21,903 nt of DNA from Rhodospirillaceae bacterium (GTDB lineage Bacteria; Pseudomonadota; Alphaproteobacteria; UBA8366; GCA-2717185), in NCBI GenBank assembly GCA_028817685.1, contig JAPPPC010000004.1:1-21903 (forward strand), in the 5' to 3' direction. Numbering within the stretch: position 1 is the first letter of the stretch; each line of letters begins with the position of its first letter. Made by a program: the position numbers and the translations under genes. The notes under the pieces were generated by a model. That model was not told the DNA's origin, did not search any database, and worked only from the letters and a program-made list of their open reading frames with translations. Shown here piece after piece: positions 1 to 8,414 of the stretch.

Positions 1-22
1 CTTGGGAATCGATGATGGGCAC
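1..22 (-). CDS. 5' end of a probable amidohydrolase (partial)
   Basis: A GTG start at 22-20 opens a frame reading MPIIDSQ and runs off the left edge. A strong Shine-Dalgarno sequence, GAGGAG at 35-30, lies seven bases upstream. N-termini of the form IIDSxVH are typical of amidohydrolase-2 (TIM-barrel metal-dependent hydrolase) proteins, where the Asp leads into the first metal-binding His pair. Only seven residues are visible, so the family is a guess from a short motif. The start itself is well supported by the ribosome binding site. The gene would be divergent from the aminotransferase at 163, sharing the region 23-162. Confidence 0.45.
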
Positions 23-109
23 GGGGCGGCTCCTCGCTAGGAATTGGTGATGTTCATATTGCAGCAGCCCATGACCGCCTCGTCCAGAGAAGCTGGCATT
101 TCCCTGCGA

Positions 110-144
110 GGCGGGGTAAGCAGCAAGCGATAACTAGCCCCGCC
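110..144. repeat. Inverted repeat in the leader of the aminotransferase
   Basis: GGCGGGG at 110-116 and CCCCGCC at 138-144 are perfect inverted arms around a 21-base spacer. The right arm ends 18 bases before the start codon at 163. It could be an operator between two divergent genes or a leader hairpin close to the ribosome binding site. No known regulator site was recognised. Confidence 0.35.
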
Positions 145-162
145 CGTCGAAAGAGACCTGCT

Positions 163-1383
163 ATGAAATACGCCGCTTCGCGTCTGTCCGTCGTCCAACC
201 CTCCGCCTCGATGGCCGTCAGCGGTATGGCAAAAGCGCTGACCGATGAAGGTCACGACGTCATCGATTTGGGCCTTGGCGAGCCGGATTTCGACACGCCA
301 GCGCACATCGTCGAGGCGGCGCACGCGGCGGCCCTGGCCGGCAAAACGCGCTACGAGCCAACCGGCGGTGCACCGGAGCTGAAACAGGCCATCACGCGCA
401 AGCTCGCCCGCGAGAACGGCCTGACCTACGCACCCGATGAGATCATCGTCTCGAACGGCGCCAAACAGGTCATCTACAACGCTCTGATGGCCACCTTGGA
501 ACCCGGTGAAGAGGTGCTGCACTGCGCGCCCTATTTCGACATTTACAAAACCATAACCCTGGTCTTGGGCGGTGTTCCGAAGATCCTATCCTGCAGCGCG
601 GCGGACGGGTTCCGCCTGACGCCGGAAGCACTGGAACAGGCGATCGGCGAGCAGACAAGATGGCTGCTGCTCAATTCGCCCTCGAATCCCGCCGGCGCCA
701 CCTACGACAAGGCGCAGCTCGCGGCGTTGGGCGAGGTTCTCGCTCGCCACCCTCAGGTTTTCGTCCTGGCGGACGAAATTTACGAACACATCATTTTTGA
801 CGACCAGCCCTTCACCTCGTTCGCGACAGCGTGCCCCGACCTGCGCGACCGCACGCTGACGGTTAATGGCGTGTCGAAAGCTTTCGCGATGACGGGATGG
901 CGCATCGGCTACGGCGCGGGCCCGCGTGAGCTGATTAACGCCATGACGACGGTGCAGTCACAGGTGACTTCGGGCGCCTGCGCCATCGCTCAGGCCGCCG
1001 CAGCGGCCGCGTTGGACGGGCCGCAGGACGATGTCGGGCGGTTCCGGGAAGCGTTCGAGCGCCGCCGCAACCTGGTCGTTGCCGAGGCCGAGAAAATTCC
1101 AGGGCTGACCCTCGCACCGCCGGGCGGCGCCTTTTACACCTTCATCGGCTGCGAAGAGTTTATCGGCGCCACAGCACCCGATGGGACGGTGATCGAGGAC
1201 GATATCGGCTTCGCCAAATACCTGCTGAACGAGGGCAAGGTTGCCGCCGTGCCCGGCAGCGCCTACGGCCTGTCGCCATTTATCCGTTTTTCGACGGCAA
1301 CCTCCGATGAGAAACTTTCACAGGCAATGACGCGCATGGCCGACTGCCTCTCGAAACTGACGACGTCACCGAGTAGAAACTGA
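163..1383 (+). CDS. Class I/II pyridoxal-phosphate aminotransferase (aspartate-aminotransferase-like)
   Basis: This is a 406-residue fold-type I aminotransferase, the usual size for the I-gamma aspartate/aromatic group. Visible PLP residues are N175 in NSPSNPAG, D204 in ADEIY, the Schiff-base lysine K239 in NGVSKAFAMTGWRIGY, and R247. A C-terminal arginine in PFIRFS should bind the substrate carboxylate. The usual active-site PYW is PYF here (about residues 123-125), so the preferred amino donor may not be aspartate. The ATG at 163 is preceded by a modest AAAGAGA. The stop lies 24 bases before the flavin monooxygenase, so the two are probably co-transcribed. The fold and chemistry are certain; the substrate is not. 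Confidence 0.93.
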   Translation: MKYAASRLSVVQPSASMAVSGMAKALTDEGHDVIDLGLGEPDFDTPAHIVEAAHAAALAGKTRYEPTGGAPELKQAITRKLARENGLTYAPDEIIVSNGAKQVIYNALMATLEPGEEVLHCAPYFDIYKTITLVLGGVPKILSCSAADGFRLTPEALEQAIGEQTRWLLLNSPSNPAGATYDKAQLAALGEVLARHPQVFVLADEIYEHIIFDDQPFTSFATACPDLRDRTLTVNGVSKAFAMTGWRIGYGAGPRELINAMTTVQSQVTSGACAIAQAAAAAALDGPQDDVGRFREAFERRRNLVVAEAEKIPGLTLAPPGGAFYTFIGCEEFIGATAPDGTVIEDDIGFAKYLLNEGKVAAVPGSAYGLSPFIRFSTATSDEKLSQAMTRMADCLSKLTTSPSRN

Positions 1384-1407
1384 GCGCAAAGATTCGGAAG
1401 CAGCACA

Positions 1408-2820
1408 ATGGCACAGGCGGCAACGGCGCCGGTTCTCCCTCAAACCGACCACACAAGCAAACGCATTGCGGTGATTGGCGCCGGTGCGGCGGGTATCTGC
1501 ATGGCGAAGTACCTGCGCGAAGTCGGTTTCACAGTCACCATCTTCGAGATCGGCTCGCAGATCGGCGGCATGTGGTGCTATCAGAACGACAACGGCCTAT
1601 CGTCCGCCTACCGCACCCTGCACATCAATACCTCGCGCGGCGTCACGCGATTCCACGATTTGGATTTCGACGACGACGTTCAAGCATTCCCCGACCATTG
1701 GGACATGCATCGCTATCTTGAGAAATACGCAAAGCATTTTGACCTGGTACCGCTCATTCGATTCAACAGCCGTGTCGCGGATATCCGCCCGGCCTTCGAC
1801 CCGGCCTCCGAGCCACCGCGCTGGGACATCGTCTTGGAAGACGGCACGACGGAGGAGTTCGACACGGTGATCGCGGCGACGGGCCACCTGGCCGATCCCA
1901 TGCACGTCCCGATGTTTCGCGACAATTTCACCGGCACCTACGTGCATTCGCATCACTATAAGGAGCCCGAAGATTTCGTCGGCCAGCGTATCTGCGTCGT
2001 CGGCGTCGGCAACAGCGCCTGCGATATCGCCAGCGATGTTTGCGTTACTTCACCGCGCTGCGTGTTGGTCGCGCGATCGGGTGCCATCATCCTGCCGAAA
2101 CTTTTCTGCGGCATCCCGTTTACGGACATCACGCGAAAGATTCAGCGGCCTTGGATTCCGGGATGGCTGCGGCGCAAGCTGACAGGCATCTTGACCTTCC
2201 TGGTCCATGGCAACATGCAGAAGCTTGGCTTCCGGCCGATGGAGAAACGGGTCCATACGACCAGCAACGGCACCATCGTGACGGACATCGCCTATAGCCG
2301 GATCGCGGTGAAACACGAAATCGAGAAAATCGACGGCAAAGTGCTGCATTTCTCCGACGGGACGGCCGAAGAGTTCGACACGATCATCGCGGCGACCGGA
2401 TATCAGATCCAGCTGCCTTTCATTTCACGCGACATCGTCCCGCTGGAGGACAACAAACTGCGCCTTTACAAGCGCATGGTGCAGCCGGGCTGGCCAGGTC
2501 TGTATTTTCCGGGCTTCTTCAACACCGACACAGCCCTGAACATGGTGTTCGAGCATCAGGCCCGTTGGATTCGCGCCGTTGAAATGGGCGAAGCGGTGCT
2601 ACCGAGCGACGATGACATGTGGGCGGACATTGAGGCGCAGGAGCGCTGGGTCAGCGAACGGTTCAAGGACACGGCGCGTCATACGATCGAGGAAGAGCAT
2701 GTCGTTTATCTGGGCGCGCTCAAGAAATCGCTGCGCCTCATGAAACGATTGGCGAAGTGGCGGAAGGGAGAGATCCCCACACCGCAAACGAAGCTCGGCA
2801 AACTTTCGCCGGAACGCTAG
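1408..2820 (+). CDS. Flavin-containing monooxygenase (FMO / Baeyer-Villiger-like)
   Basis: This 470-residue cytoplasmic flavoprotein should use FAD, NADPH and O2 to oxygenate a nucleophilic N or S atom or a ketone. The FAD GxGxxG is GAGAAG at residues 24-29. The FMO fingerprint FxGxxxHxxxY is complete, from F173 through H179 to Y183. The NADPH-binding GVGNSA follows at 198-203, and ATG-type motifs occur near 156-158 and again in the C-terminal half. It probably forms an operon with the upstream aminotransferase. Its stop is only 16 bases from the stop of the convergent UGSC selenoprotein gene, and no clear terminator lies between them. The substrate cannot be told; trimethylamine monooxygenase cannot be excluded but was not specifically recognised. 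Confidence 0.93.
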   Translation: MAQAATAPVLPQTDHTSKRIAVIGAGAAGICMAKYLREVGFTVTIFEIGSQIGGMWCYQNDNGLSSAYRTLHINTSRGVTRFHDLDFDDDVQAFPDHWDMHRYLEKYAKHFDLVPLIRFNSRVADIRPAFDPASEPPRWDIVLEDGTTEEFDTVIAATGHLADPMHVPMFRDNFTGTYVHSHHYKEPEDFVGQRICVVGVGNSACDIASDVCVTSPRCVLVARSGAIILPKLFCGIPFTDITRKIQRPWIPGWLRRKLTGILTFLVHGNMQKLGFRPMEKRVHTTSNGTIVTDIAYSRIAVKHEIEKIDGKVLHFSDGTAEEFDTIIAATGYQIQLPFISRDIVPLEDNKLRLYKRMVQPGWPGLYFPGFFNTDTALNMVFEHQARWIRAVEMGEAVLPSDDDMWADIEAQERWVSERFKDTARHTIEEEHVVYLGALKKSLRLMKRLAKWRKGEIPTPQTKLGKLSPER

Positions 2821-2836
2821 TGACCAGCGCGAAATT

Positions 2837-4537
2837 TTAGCCAGGGATGCGGATTCGCTTGCTCGTCGGAAAGCCGTGCATGCCGTTGCTCGCAAAGGCG
2901 TACGCATTGGACCTTAACGGATCGCCGCTGACGATGATGAGAATGTCTTCCGGTTTTTCAACGATCGGTACCAGACGCTGCGGATCATCTTCCGATGCGA
3001 AGTGCGCCGCCGCGGTGCCGCCGGCGACCAGCTGATCCAAAGTCGGTTTGCCCGGAACCAAATTCGTCCATTGGCCGATATAGCGCTCCAATTTCTCCGC
3101 CGGCAGCCTTGCGTAGTCGAACAGCGCCGAACGAAGGTTTTCTTTCGACATACCAGCGCGCTGCAAGGTCTTGGCAACCAACGGACTGATCACCAGTAAC
3201 GGCCGATAGGTGCCCCGCGCGAATCCGACGGTGAAAATAAGTTCCCAGCTGGTATGTCGCACCAGCCCGTCGGCGAGATATCGGGCGATCTCTTGCGGGT
3301 CATTGCCGTAGATAGAACCGATCCCGCCACCGCTGGTGAAACGGCCGATGGTGACGAGATTCTCCTCTGGACCAAAGCCGCGGTCTTCGCCCAAACTCGG
3401 CCACCCAATCGACTTTGCTTCCGCTTCGTGCTCCGCCAGCACGACGCGCCAGGTGTGCCCGAACGTTCCCTTGTCGGCACCTTCAGGCAAAAACCCGGCG
3501 ACGTTGCGTTGGTACAGCCGGATAAACCGTCCAACACTGGTGTTCGCTTGATAACCATCGCGCAGCGCCGCGTCAGCGCAATTGAATCCCAATTTTTCTA
3601 TCACCGGCCCGTTCAGGATGATCAGCGGGTCCCCGCCCGTCGTGTCGCCGCTGTGTTCGACTCCGTAGCCCGGATCGCAGAGCACCTCCGCTATCGCGAT
3701 CAGCACCGGCATGTATTCCGGTCGGCAGTTCGCCATCACGCCGTTGATCGCCACATTCGTAACCGTCGCAGCCGACCCGGACGGTTGCAGGACCCCAATC
3801 AGCCGGTCAGGGTCATCGCGGGTCTCTGCCAAAAACGCCGCGACCCGGCTCCGCGTCGGCGGCACGATAGGCAGCCCATCACTCCATTGCCGATCCAGGA
3901 AAAGGCGATTGATCGAATCGAAATCGCCGCATCCGACGACCATGCCGTTTGTGCAACATTCGGCCGCTCCATCTGTGACCGCGGGCTCGAGCAGGCAGCG
4001 GATAACCTCGGGCGCGGTGACCTCATCGATGTTGCGCTGCAACTCCTCAACCGACTGCCCATCCACATGGCCCACGATACGCGCGATCGGGATCGTCTCG
4101 ACGCCCAAACCGGGCGTGATCGCGGCCGCCTGACCGACAAACCCGTCGCAAACAAGCGACGCCGTCGGCACGCCCGCCTTTTCGACCGCAGCGCTGGCCC
4201 GCATCACGGCGGGCGTACAGGCACCTCAGCAGCCTATGCCGCTGATAACGGCATCGACCTCCAGCTTCTTTAAACGGTCGGGCAGTGCCGCGACAACGGC
4301 GTGCTCGTCGCCGCCAAAAATAGGGCCGAAGGCGTCATAATTCACAAACTCGACACCATCGAATGTCGCGGAGAGGTTTCGCTGCAGAGCCGGGAAAATC
4401 TCTTCGCCGCGGAACATGTCGTCCCACAGAAATCCGATCCGCTTGCCGGAAAGATCGTTCCGCGGGGCCGGCGGCACCGTGTTGACGGCGCTCACCCCGC
4501 CGGGCCAAAGCGCCTCGAACTCTTCTTTTTCGGCCAT
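2837..4537 (-). CDS. UGSC-family selenoprotein with in-frame UGA (Sec104)
   Basis: The frame opens at ATG 4537-4535, with AGGGAG upstream, and runs 103 codons to a TGA at 4228-4226. It then continues open in the same frame for 462 codons to TAA at 2839-2837. Read as selenocysteine, the TGA gives GIGC-U-GACT, matching the UGSC motif (U/C-G-S-C-T) that names the UGSC family of selenoproteins and Cys homologues. The downstream sequence continues as expected, with EKAGVPTASLVCDGF at about 120-133. Residues about 1-190 form the UGSC domain. Residues about 205-566 form a second conserved domain containing WSDGLPIVPPT (218-228) and NGVMANCRPEYMPV (265-278), which I recall usually accompanies UGSC domains. 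The function is not established; the UGxCT motif resembles the Sec motif of glycine/proline reductase B subunits, and a redox role is inferred. It is the last gene of the operon, 28 bases after the TauD gene. The alternative is a nonsense mutation. Confidence 0.85.
4194..4228 (-). promoter_or_regulatory. Putative bacterial SECIS element after UGA (Sec insertion)
   Basis: Counting from the base after the TGA, CUG (6-8) pairs with CAG (30-32). A three-base bulge UAC follows, then GCCCGC (12-17) pairs perfectly with GCGGGC (24-29), closing a six-base loop CGUGAU. The loop starts 18 bases after the UGA and has G as its second base. This fits the bacterial SECIS consensus: an apical loop about 16-37 bases from the UGA and a G in the first two loop positions. 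It overlaps coding sequence, as bacterial SECIS elements do. A competing nine-base pairing (ACGCCCGCC with GGCGGGCGT, loop 29) is also possible, so the fold needs calculation. Confidence 0.7.
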
Positions 4538-4565
4538 ATGCCGAACTCCCTGCCATTCTTTTCGT

Positions 4566-5510
4566 TCAAGCCGGAATCACCGCCTCGCCCTTGGTCTGCG
4601 TGCGCCACATGAAGCGGTTTAGGTCCTCGTCGACCGGGTGGCGCATATGCAGCAGCATGCGGTTGTCCCAAACAACGACCTGCCCGACCTGCCACTTGTG
4701 CCGGTAGCAGAATTGCGGCTGGGTCGCATGCGCCCAAATCTCGTCAAGCAGCGCCTCGCTTTCCTCGAGCGGCAGACCGGGGATGTACCCGTTCGTCCGA
4801 CGTCCCAGGAAAATCGCCTCGTCGCCGGTGGTCGGCACCTTGCGCAGAATGGGATGCGCGTGGCCCATCGCCTCGATCGGCGAGGGCGGCGGCGACATGC
4901 CGGGACGCAACTCTCCACTGCTGCCGTATGTCGAATCATGCTTGGCAGTTCGGCTGGCGATCCGGGCCCGAAGTTCGGCCGGCAAGGCCTGCGCAGCCAT
5001 GACCTGGCTGCAGAATCCCGTATCGCCGCCTTCCGCTGGAATTACCCGGGCATGCAGCAGGCTGAAGGTCGGCGGCACCGGTACGTATGACATGTCGGAA
5101 TGCCACTCCCATTCGCCGAAGAACTTTTTCTCGCGTTCCTTCCGTTGCAGGGTTTTTGGATCGAGATTGCCGATGAAGGTCATGTAGGGGTCGACGCCTT
5201 CGGCTTCGAGCCGAGAGATCTGCTCTTCGAATGTCAGATGCGCCTCGCCTTCCGGCGTCATCTTGCCCATACCGTTGATCAGGCCGGGCGCCACTTCCTT
5301 CTCACCGAAGATCGTGGTGATCGCGTGCAGTTCATCTTCTTCGATCATGCGGTCAAAGGCGAAGCAGATCAGACCGTGCCGGTCGCGATAGACCTGCCAA
5401 ATCGCCTCGCGCTGCGCGTCGGTGATTTCACGCGGATCGAGTCCTGAAATTTCGGCCCCGAACCGGGCGCCCTCCAACGGCGTGACCGTCAATCCGGCCG
5501 TTTCGGCCAT
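4566..5510 (-). CDS. TauD/TfdA-family Fe(II)/2-oxoglutarate dioxygenase
   Basis: This is a 314-residue member of the TauD/TfdA family, which hydroxylates a carbon of its substrate with 2-oxoglutarate and O2, often releasing sulfite or another leaving group. The iron facial triad is visible as H137 and D139 in EWHSDMSY and the distal H288 in WDNRMLLH. R299 or R303 near the C-terminus should bind 2-oxoglutarate. The start ATG at 5510 is chosen over one eight codons upstream because GAGGGAGA lies at the right distance. It sits between the threonine-aldolase-like gene (57-base gap) and the UGSC selenoprotein (28-base gap). The substrate is unknown; relatives act on taurine, 2,4-D and other small acids. 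Confidence 0.9.
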   Translation of the reverse strand: MAETAGLTVTPLEGARFGAEISGLDPREITDAQREAIWQVYRDRHGLICFAFDRMIEEDELHAITTIFGEKEVAPGLINGMGKMTPEGEAHLTFEEQISRLEAEGVDPYMTFIGNLDPKTLQRKEREKKFFGEWEWHSDMSYVPVPPTFSLLHARVIPAEGGDTGFCSQVMAAQALPAELRARIASRTAKHDSTYGSSGELRPGMSPPPSPIEAMGHAHPILRKVPTTGDEAIFLGRRTNGYIPGLPLEESEALLDEIWAHATQPQFCYRHKWQVGQVVVWDNRMLLHMRHPVDEDLNRFMWRTQTKGEAVIPA

Positions 5511-5567
5511 GTTCCATTCTCCCTCGGTTCCCAAACGCGGAAAGCGTTATATCACCGGGCGCTCCCG

Positions 5568-6590
5568 CTACGAAAGCAGGCCCGACAGGCTGCCGCACAA
5601 CGCGTCCCCGGCGGCCGCGTCAACATCCAGATGGGTCACCAATCGGATGCGCCGATCGCCGAAGGCGCCGGCCTGAATACCGTCCTTTTCCAGGGAAGCC
5701 ACCACTTCCGCCGCGCTCGGCGCCGTCTCGGAAAGGTCGAAGATGACGATGTTCGTGTCGGCGGGCAGCACACGGTCAACCTTCCTGAAACCGTCCAACG
5801 TCTCGGCGATCCGCGCTGCGAGCGCATGACCGTCCGCGAGCCGTTCCACATTGTGGTCGAGCGCGTAGAGGCACATGGCGGCGAGGATGCCCGACTGCCG
5901 CATCGCACCCCCGATCTGTTGCTTGATGCGCCAGGCCCGGTCGATAAAGGCCGCGGAGCCCGCTAGCACCGCGCCGACCGGCGCACCCAGCCCTTTCGAG
6001 AAATCGATCCAGCAGGAATCGTAGCCTTCCACCCAGCGGGAGGCGTCGATACCGGACTGGACGACCGCATTCAGCAGCCGCGCCCCGTCCATATGCGTCG
6101 CCAGCCCCGCATCCTTCGCGGTTTTGGCCACGTCGTCGATCCGGTCGAGCGGCCAGACCGTGCCGCCACTCATATTGGCCGTCTGCTCGACACAGACCAA
6201 CCGGCATTCAGGCATGTAGCGAGACGCCGGTCGCAGTGCCTGCCGAACCTGGGCGCCGGTGAAGGTCCCTCTTTCACCGTCAATGGGCTGCATCATGACG
6301 CCGCTGATCGCCGCGGGCCCACCGGTCTCGAAATTGATCAGATGGCAGGATCGCTCGCAGATCACTTCATCGCCGGGCTTGGTATGCACACGGACTGCGA
6401 TCTCGTTGCACATGGTGCCGGACGGCAGGAAGACGGCGGCTTCCTTGCCCAACAGGGCCGCGACGCGGTCGCACAATTCGCGGGTCGTCGGGTCCTCGTC
6501 CTTCTGCTCGTCGCCGACGATCGCGTCGAGCGCGGCTTCGCGCATGGCACGGCTCGGCTTGGTCTTTGTATCGGAATAGAAATCATGCAT
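5568..6590 (-). CDS. Threonine aldolase / beta-eliminating lyase family (PLP)
   Basis: This 340-residue fold-type I PLP enzyme fits the low-specificity L-threonine aldolase family in length and motifs. H83 (SCHLINFETG) is the ring-stacking histidine, D168 in HMDGAR pairs with the pyridine nitrogen, R171 follows it, and K199 in DFSKGLGAPVG is the Schiff-base lysine. The family cleaves beta-hydroxy-alpha-amino acids to glycine and an aldehyde. It begins 17 bases after the VOC gene. Context suggests a catabolic role: the released aldehyde could be handled by the aldo/keto reductase and glyoxalase-like neighbours. The best AGGA is about 15 bases upstream, so translation may rely on coupling. The exact beta-hydroxy amino acid is unknown. 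Confidence 0.88.
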   Translation of the reverse strand: MHDFYSDTKTKPSRAMREAALDAIVGDEQKDEDPTTRELCDRVAALLGKEAAVFLPSGTMCNEIAVRVHTKPGDEVICERSCHLINFETGGPAAISGVMMQPIDGERGTFTGAQVRQALRPASRYMPECRLVCVEQTANMSGGTVWPLDRIDDVAKTAKDAGLATHMDGARLLNAVVQSGIDASRWVEGYDSCWIDFSKGLGAPVGAVLAGSAAFIDRAWRIKQQIGGAMRQSGILAAMCLYALDHNVERLADGHALAARIAETLDGFRKVDRVLPADTNIVIFDLSETAPSAAEVVASLEKDGIQAGAFGDRRIRLVTHLDVDAAAGDALCGSLSGLLS

Positions 6591-6607
6591 GGCGGTATCG
6601 CGGGTTC

Positions 6608-7333
6608 CTACGATTGAGAGTCTTCAAAAAGGAGTTCGACATAGCCCGTTTCGTCTGCAGCGGGAACCCGTATCGACTCTGCGGGACCGTGCAGATGCTG
6701 CAGTTCGAGGGTCGTATAGGGCCGCTGCCAGAGCCAGGGCCGGTTGCCGACAGCCCGGAGATCCGTATCGGGCGGACACTCGTCCGTATGGGCGAGGAAG
6801 TAGAGCGTGAAATTGCGGCCTTCCACCGGCTGGACCGACAACAGTTTCATTCCTCGTCTTGTCCGGTAGAGATCGAGCGCCCGGTCGATGTCGCCGGTCC
6901 GCACCGTAACCTGCCCGATCTCGCCGCCGCCGCCGAGGGGCTGGCCGGGATCGCCCTCCGCGGTGCGCGGCTGGCCCGCAAACGTGTGCTGAAGCAACTC
7001 GATCTGGAACCCCTCCGGATCCGCGAGGTGACACATATAGCCGATGTCCTGAAACTGACGCGGCTCGGTCACCGCAACGCCCGCCTTTTGAAGCTGTTCA
7101 TAGGCGACGTCGATGTCGGGCAGTGTGATCCCGATCTTCCAATAGACATCCAGCCCGTCATGCCGATAGCGGGTCCCCGCCGGCGATGGACGCAATTCAA
7201 GACAGCCGCCCTGCCTTCCATATCCCAGCCGCATGAAAGGTGTCTTGCGCAGCACGCGCATGCCGAGGGTCTCGACATAGAACACCGCCAGAGCCTCTGG
7301 CGAGACGGTATTCAGGGCGACGCCGGCGAACAT
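6608..7333 (-). CDS. Two-domain VOC protein with glyoxalase-I-like C-terminal half
   Basis: This 241-residue protein is built of two vicinal-oxygen-chelate units, about residues 1-115 and 139-235. The first has the NTVSPEALAVFYVETLGM start and the DPEGFQIELLQ end typical of VOC domains. The second has RALDLYRTRRGMKLL, LYFLAHTDE and RPYTTLELQHLHG, close to lactoylglutathione lyase (GLO1), including the Glu of LELxH that ligates metal. Glyoxalase or ring-cleaving dioxygenase activity is possible; the GLO1 resemblance favours an aldehyde/hemithioacetal substrate. It lies 22 bases after the aldo/keto reductase stop and 17 before the aldolase start, so it is co-transcribed with them. It is cytoplasmic, with no signal peptide. 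Confidence 0.85.
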   Translation of the reverse strand: MFAGVALNTVSPEALAVFYVETLGMRVLRKTPFMRLGYGRQGGCLELRPSPAGTRYRHDGLDVYWKIGITLPDIDVAYEQLQKAGVAVTEPRQFQDIGYMCHLADPEGFQIELLQHTFAGQPRTAEGDPGQPLGGGGEIGQVTVRTGDIDRALDLYRTRRGMKLLSVQPVEGRNFTLYFLAHTDECPPDTDLRAVGNRPWLWQRPYTTLELQHLHGPAESIRVPAADETGYVELLFEDSQS

Positions 7334-7355
7334 CGTTCCACATCCAGTCGGCGCG

Positions 7356-8366
7356 CTATCCTGTGCGCGCGGCCCGCCCCATCGGTGGATGACGGTTCCA
7401 GATCAGGCCCGGCGATGCGGGGTGGCCGGCCGCCACGATCCCATCCACCAACGCCTCATCTTCCGCCGTGAAGGTGTGTTTCAGCGCGCCGAGATAGGCC
7501 TTCCACTGCGCCAGGGTGCGCGGGCCGGCGATGACGCTTGTCACGATCCGGTTGTTCAACACCCACAGTACGGCGAAGTCCGCGGGCGTCATGCCGCGCT
7601 TCGCCGCGTGCTTGCGGATCTTTTCCACCGCAGCGAAGGTTTCCTTCCGCATGTCGCGGTTCAACACGCTGCCGTCGCCCCGTGCGGCGCGGCTGCCCTT
7701 CGGCGGCGCCTTCTTGGGATCGTACTTTCCGGTTAGCACCCCGCGGGCCAGCGGGGAGAAAGGCGCGACGCCGATGCCGAAATATTCGCAAGCCGGCAGA
7801 TGATCGTTTTCCGGCATCCGCATCGCCAGATTGTACATCGGCTGGCTGACGACGGGACGCGGCACGCCGAGTTGGTCGCACTGGCGGATGATCTCCGCCA
7901 CTTCCCAGCCATAATGATTGGAGAAGCCCCAATAGAGCGCCTTGCCGCTGGCGATGATATCCCCCATCGCCGCGACGCTCTCGCCGATCGGCGTGTCCCG
8001 ATCGCGATGGTGCATGTAGTAGATGTCCACATAGTCGGTGCCGAGGCGTGACAGGCTGCCGTCGATCGCCTCCATCATCCATTTCCGCGACAGGCCGCGC
8101 TTGCGTTCCGGTGGCCCATCCTGCTGGCCGACCTTCGTGGCCAGCACCCAGGCAGCGCGGTCTTTCTTGATAAGCTTGCCGACGACCGTTTCCGACGCGC
8201 CATTCGAATAGGCATCAGCGGTATCGATGAAGTTGACCTGATTGGCCCTTGCCGTATCGACGACCTTACGGGCCGTCGCATCGGTCATGGTCGCGCCGAA
8301 ATCCATCGTGCCGAGACAGATTTGCGAAACGCGCAGCCCACTATTGCCGAGATAGCGAAAATCCAT
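7356..8366 (-). CDS. Aldo/keto reductase
   Basis: This is a 336-residue NADPH-dependent aldo/keto reductase (TIM barrel). The catalytic tetrad is visible: D48 and Y53 in DTADAYSNG, K78 in LATKVG, and H119 in DIYYMHH. SxMYNL-type and WVLNN/GPRTLAQ segments near the C-terminus match the cofactor-binding half. The start at 8366 is chosen over one eight codons upstream because AGGGAAGG precedes it. It would reduce an aldehyde or ketone, and its place ahead of a glyoxalase-like gene and an aldolase suits clearance of a reactive carbonyl. The specific substrate is unknown. The resemblance is to the YajO/Tas-like 'general stress protein 69' AKR group. Confidence 0.92.
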   Translation of the reverse strand: MDFRYLGNSGLRVSQICLGTMDFGATMTDATARKVVDTARANQVNFIDTADAYSNGASETVVGKLIKKDRAAWVLATKVGQQDGPPERKRGLSRKWMMEAIDGSLSRLGTDYVDIYYMHHRDRDTPIGESVAAMGDIIASGKALYWGFSNHYGWEVAEIIRQCDQLGVPRPVVSQPMYNLAMRMPENDHLPACEYFGIGVAPFSPLARGVLTGKYDPKKAPPKGSRAARGDGSVLNRDMRKETFAAVEKIRKHAAKRGMTPADFAVLWVLNNRIVTSVIAGPRTLAQWKAYLGALKHTFTAEDEALVDGIVAAGHPASPGLIWNRHPPMGRAARTG

Positions 8367-8414
8367 CGGTCGCCCTTCCCTAAAAGACACTTATCCGCTT
8401 GCTCACGCGGTTGG

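Noticed and set aside
4226..4228. The TGA as an ordinary stop, giving a 103-residue protein followed by a separate GTG-started gene at 4207
   Set aside because: The frame stays open and homologous across the TGA, the TGA falls at the Sec position of the UGSC-type motif, a SECIS-like hairpin follows, and GTG 4207 lacks a ribosome binding site.
3254..4273. Plus-strand open frame of 339 codons
   Set aside because: It is antisense to the UGSC gene, has no ribosome binding site, and its Arg/His-rich composition is typical of a GC-rich shadow frame.
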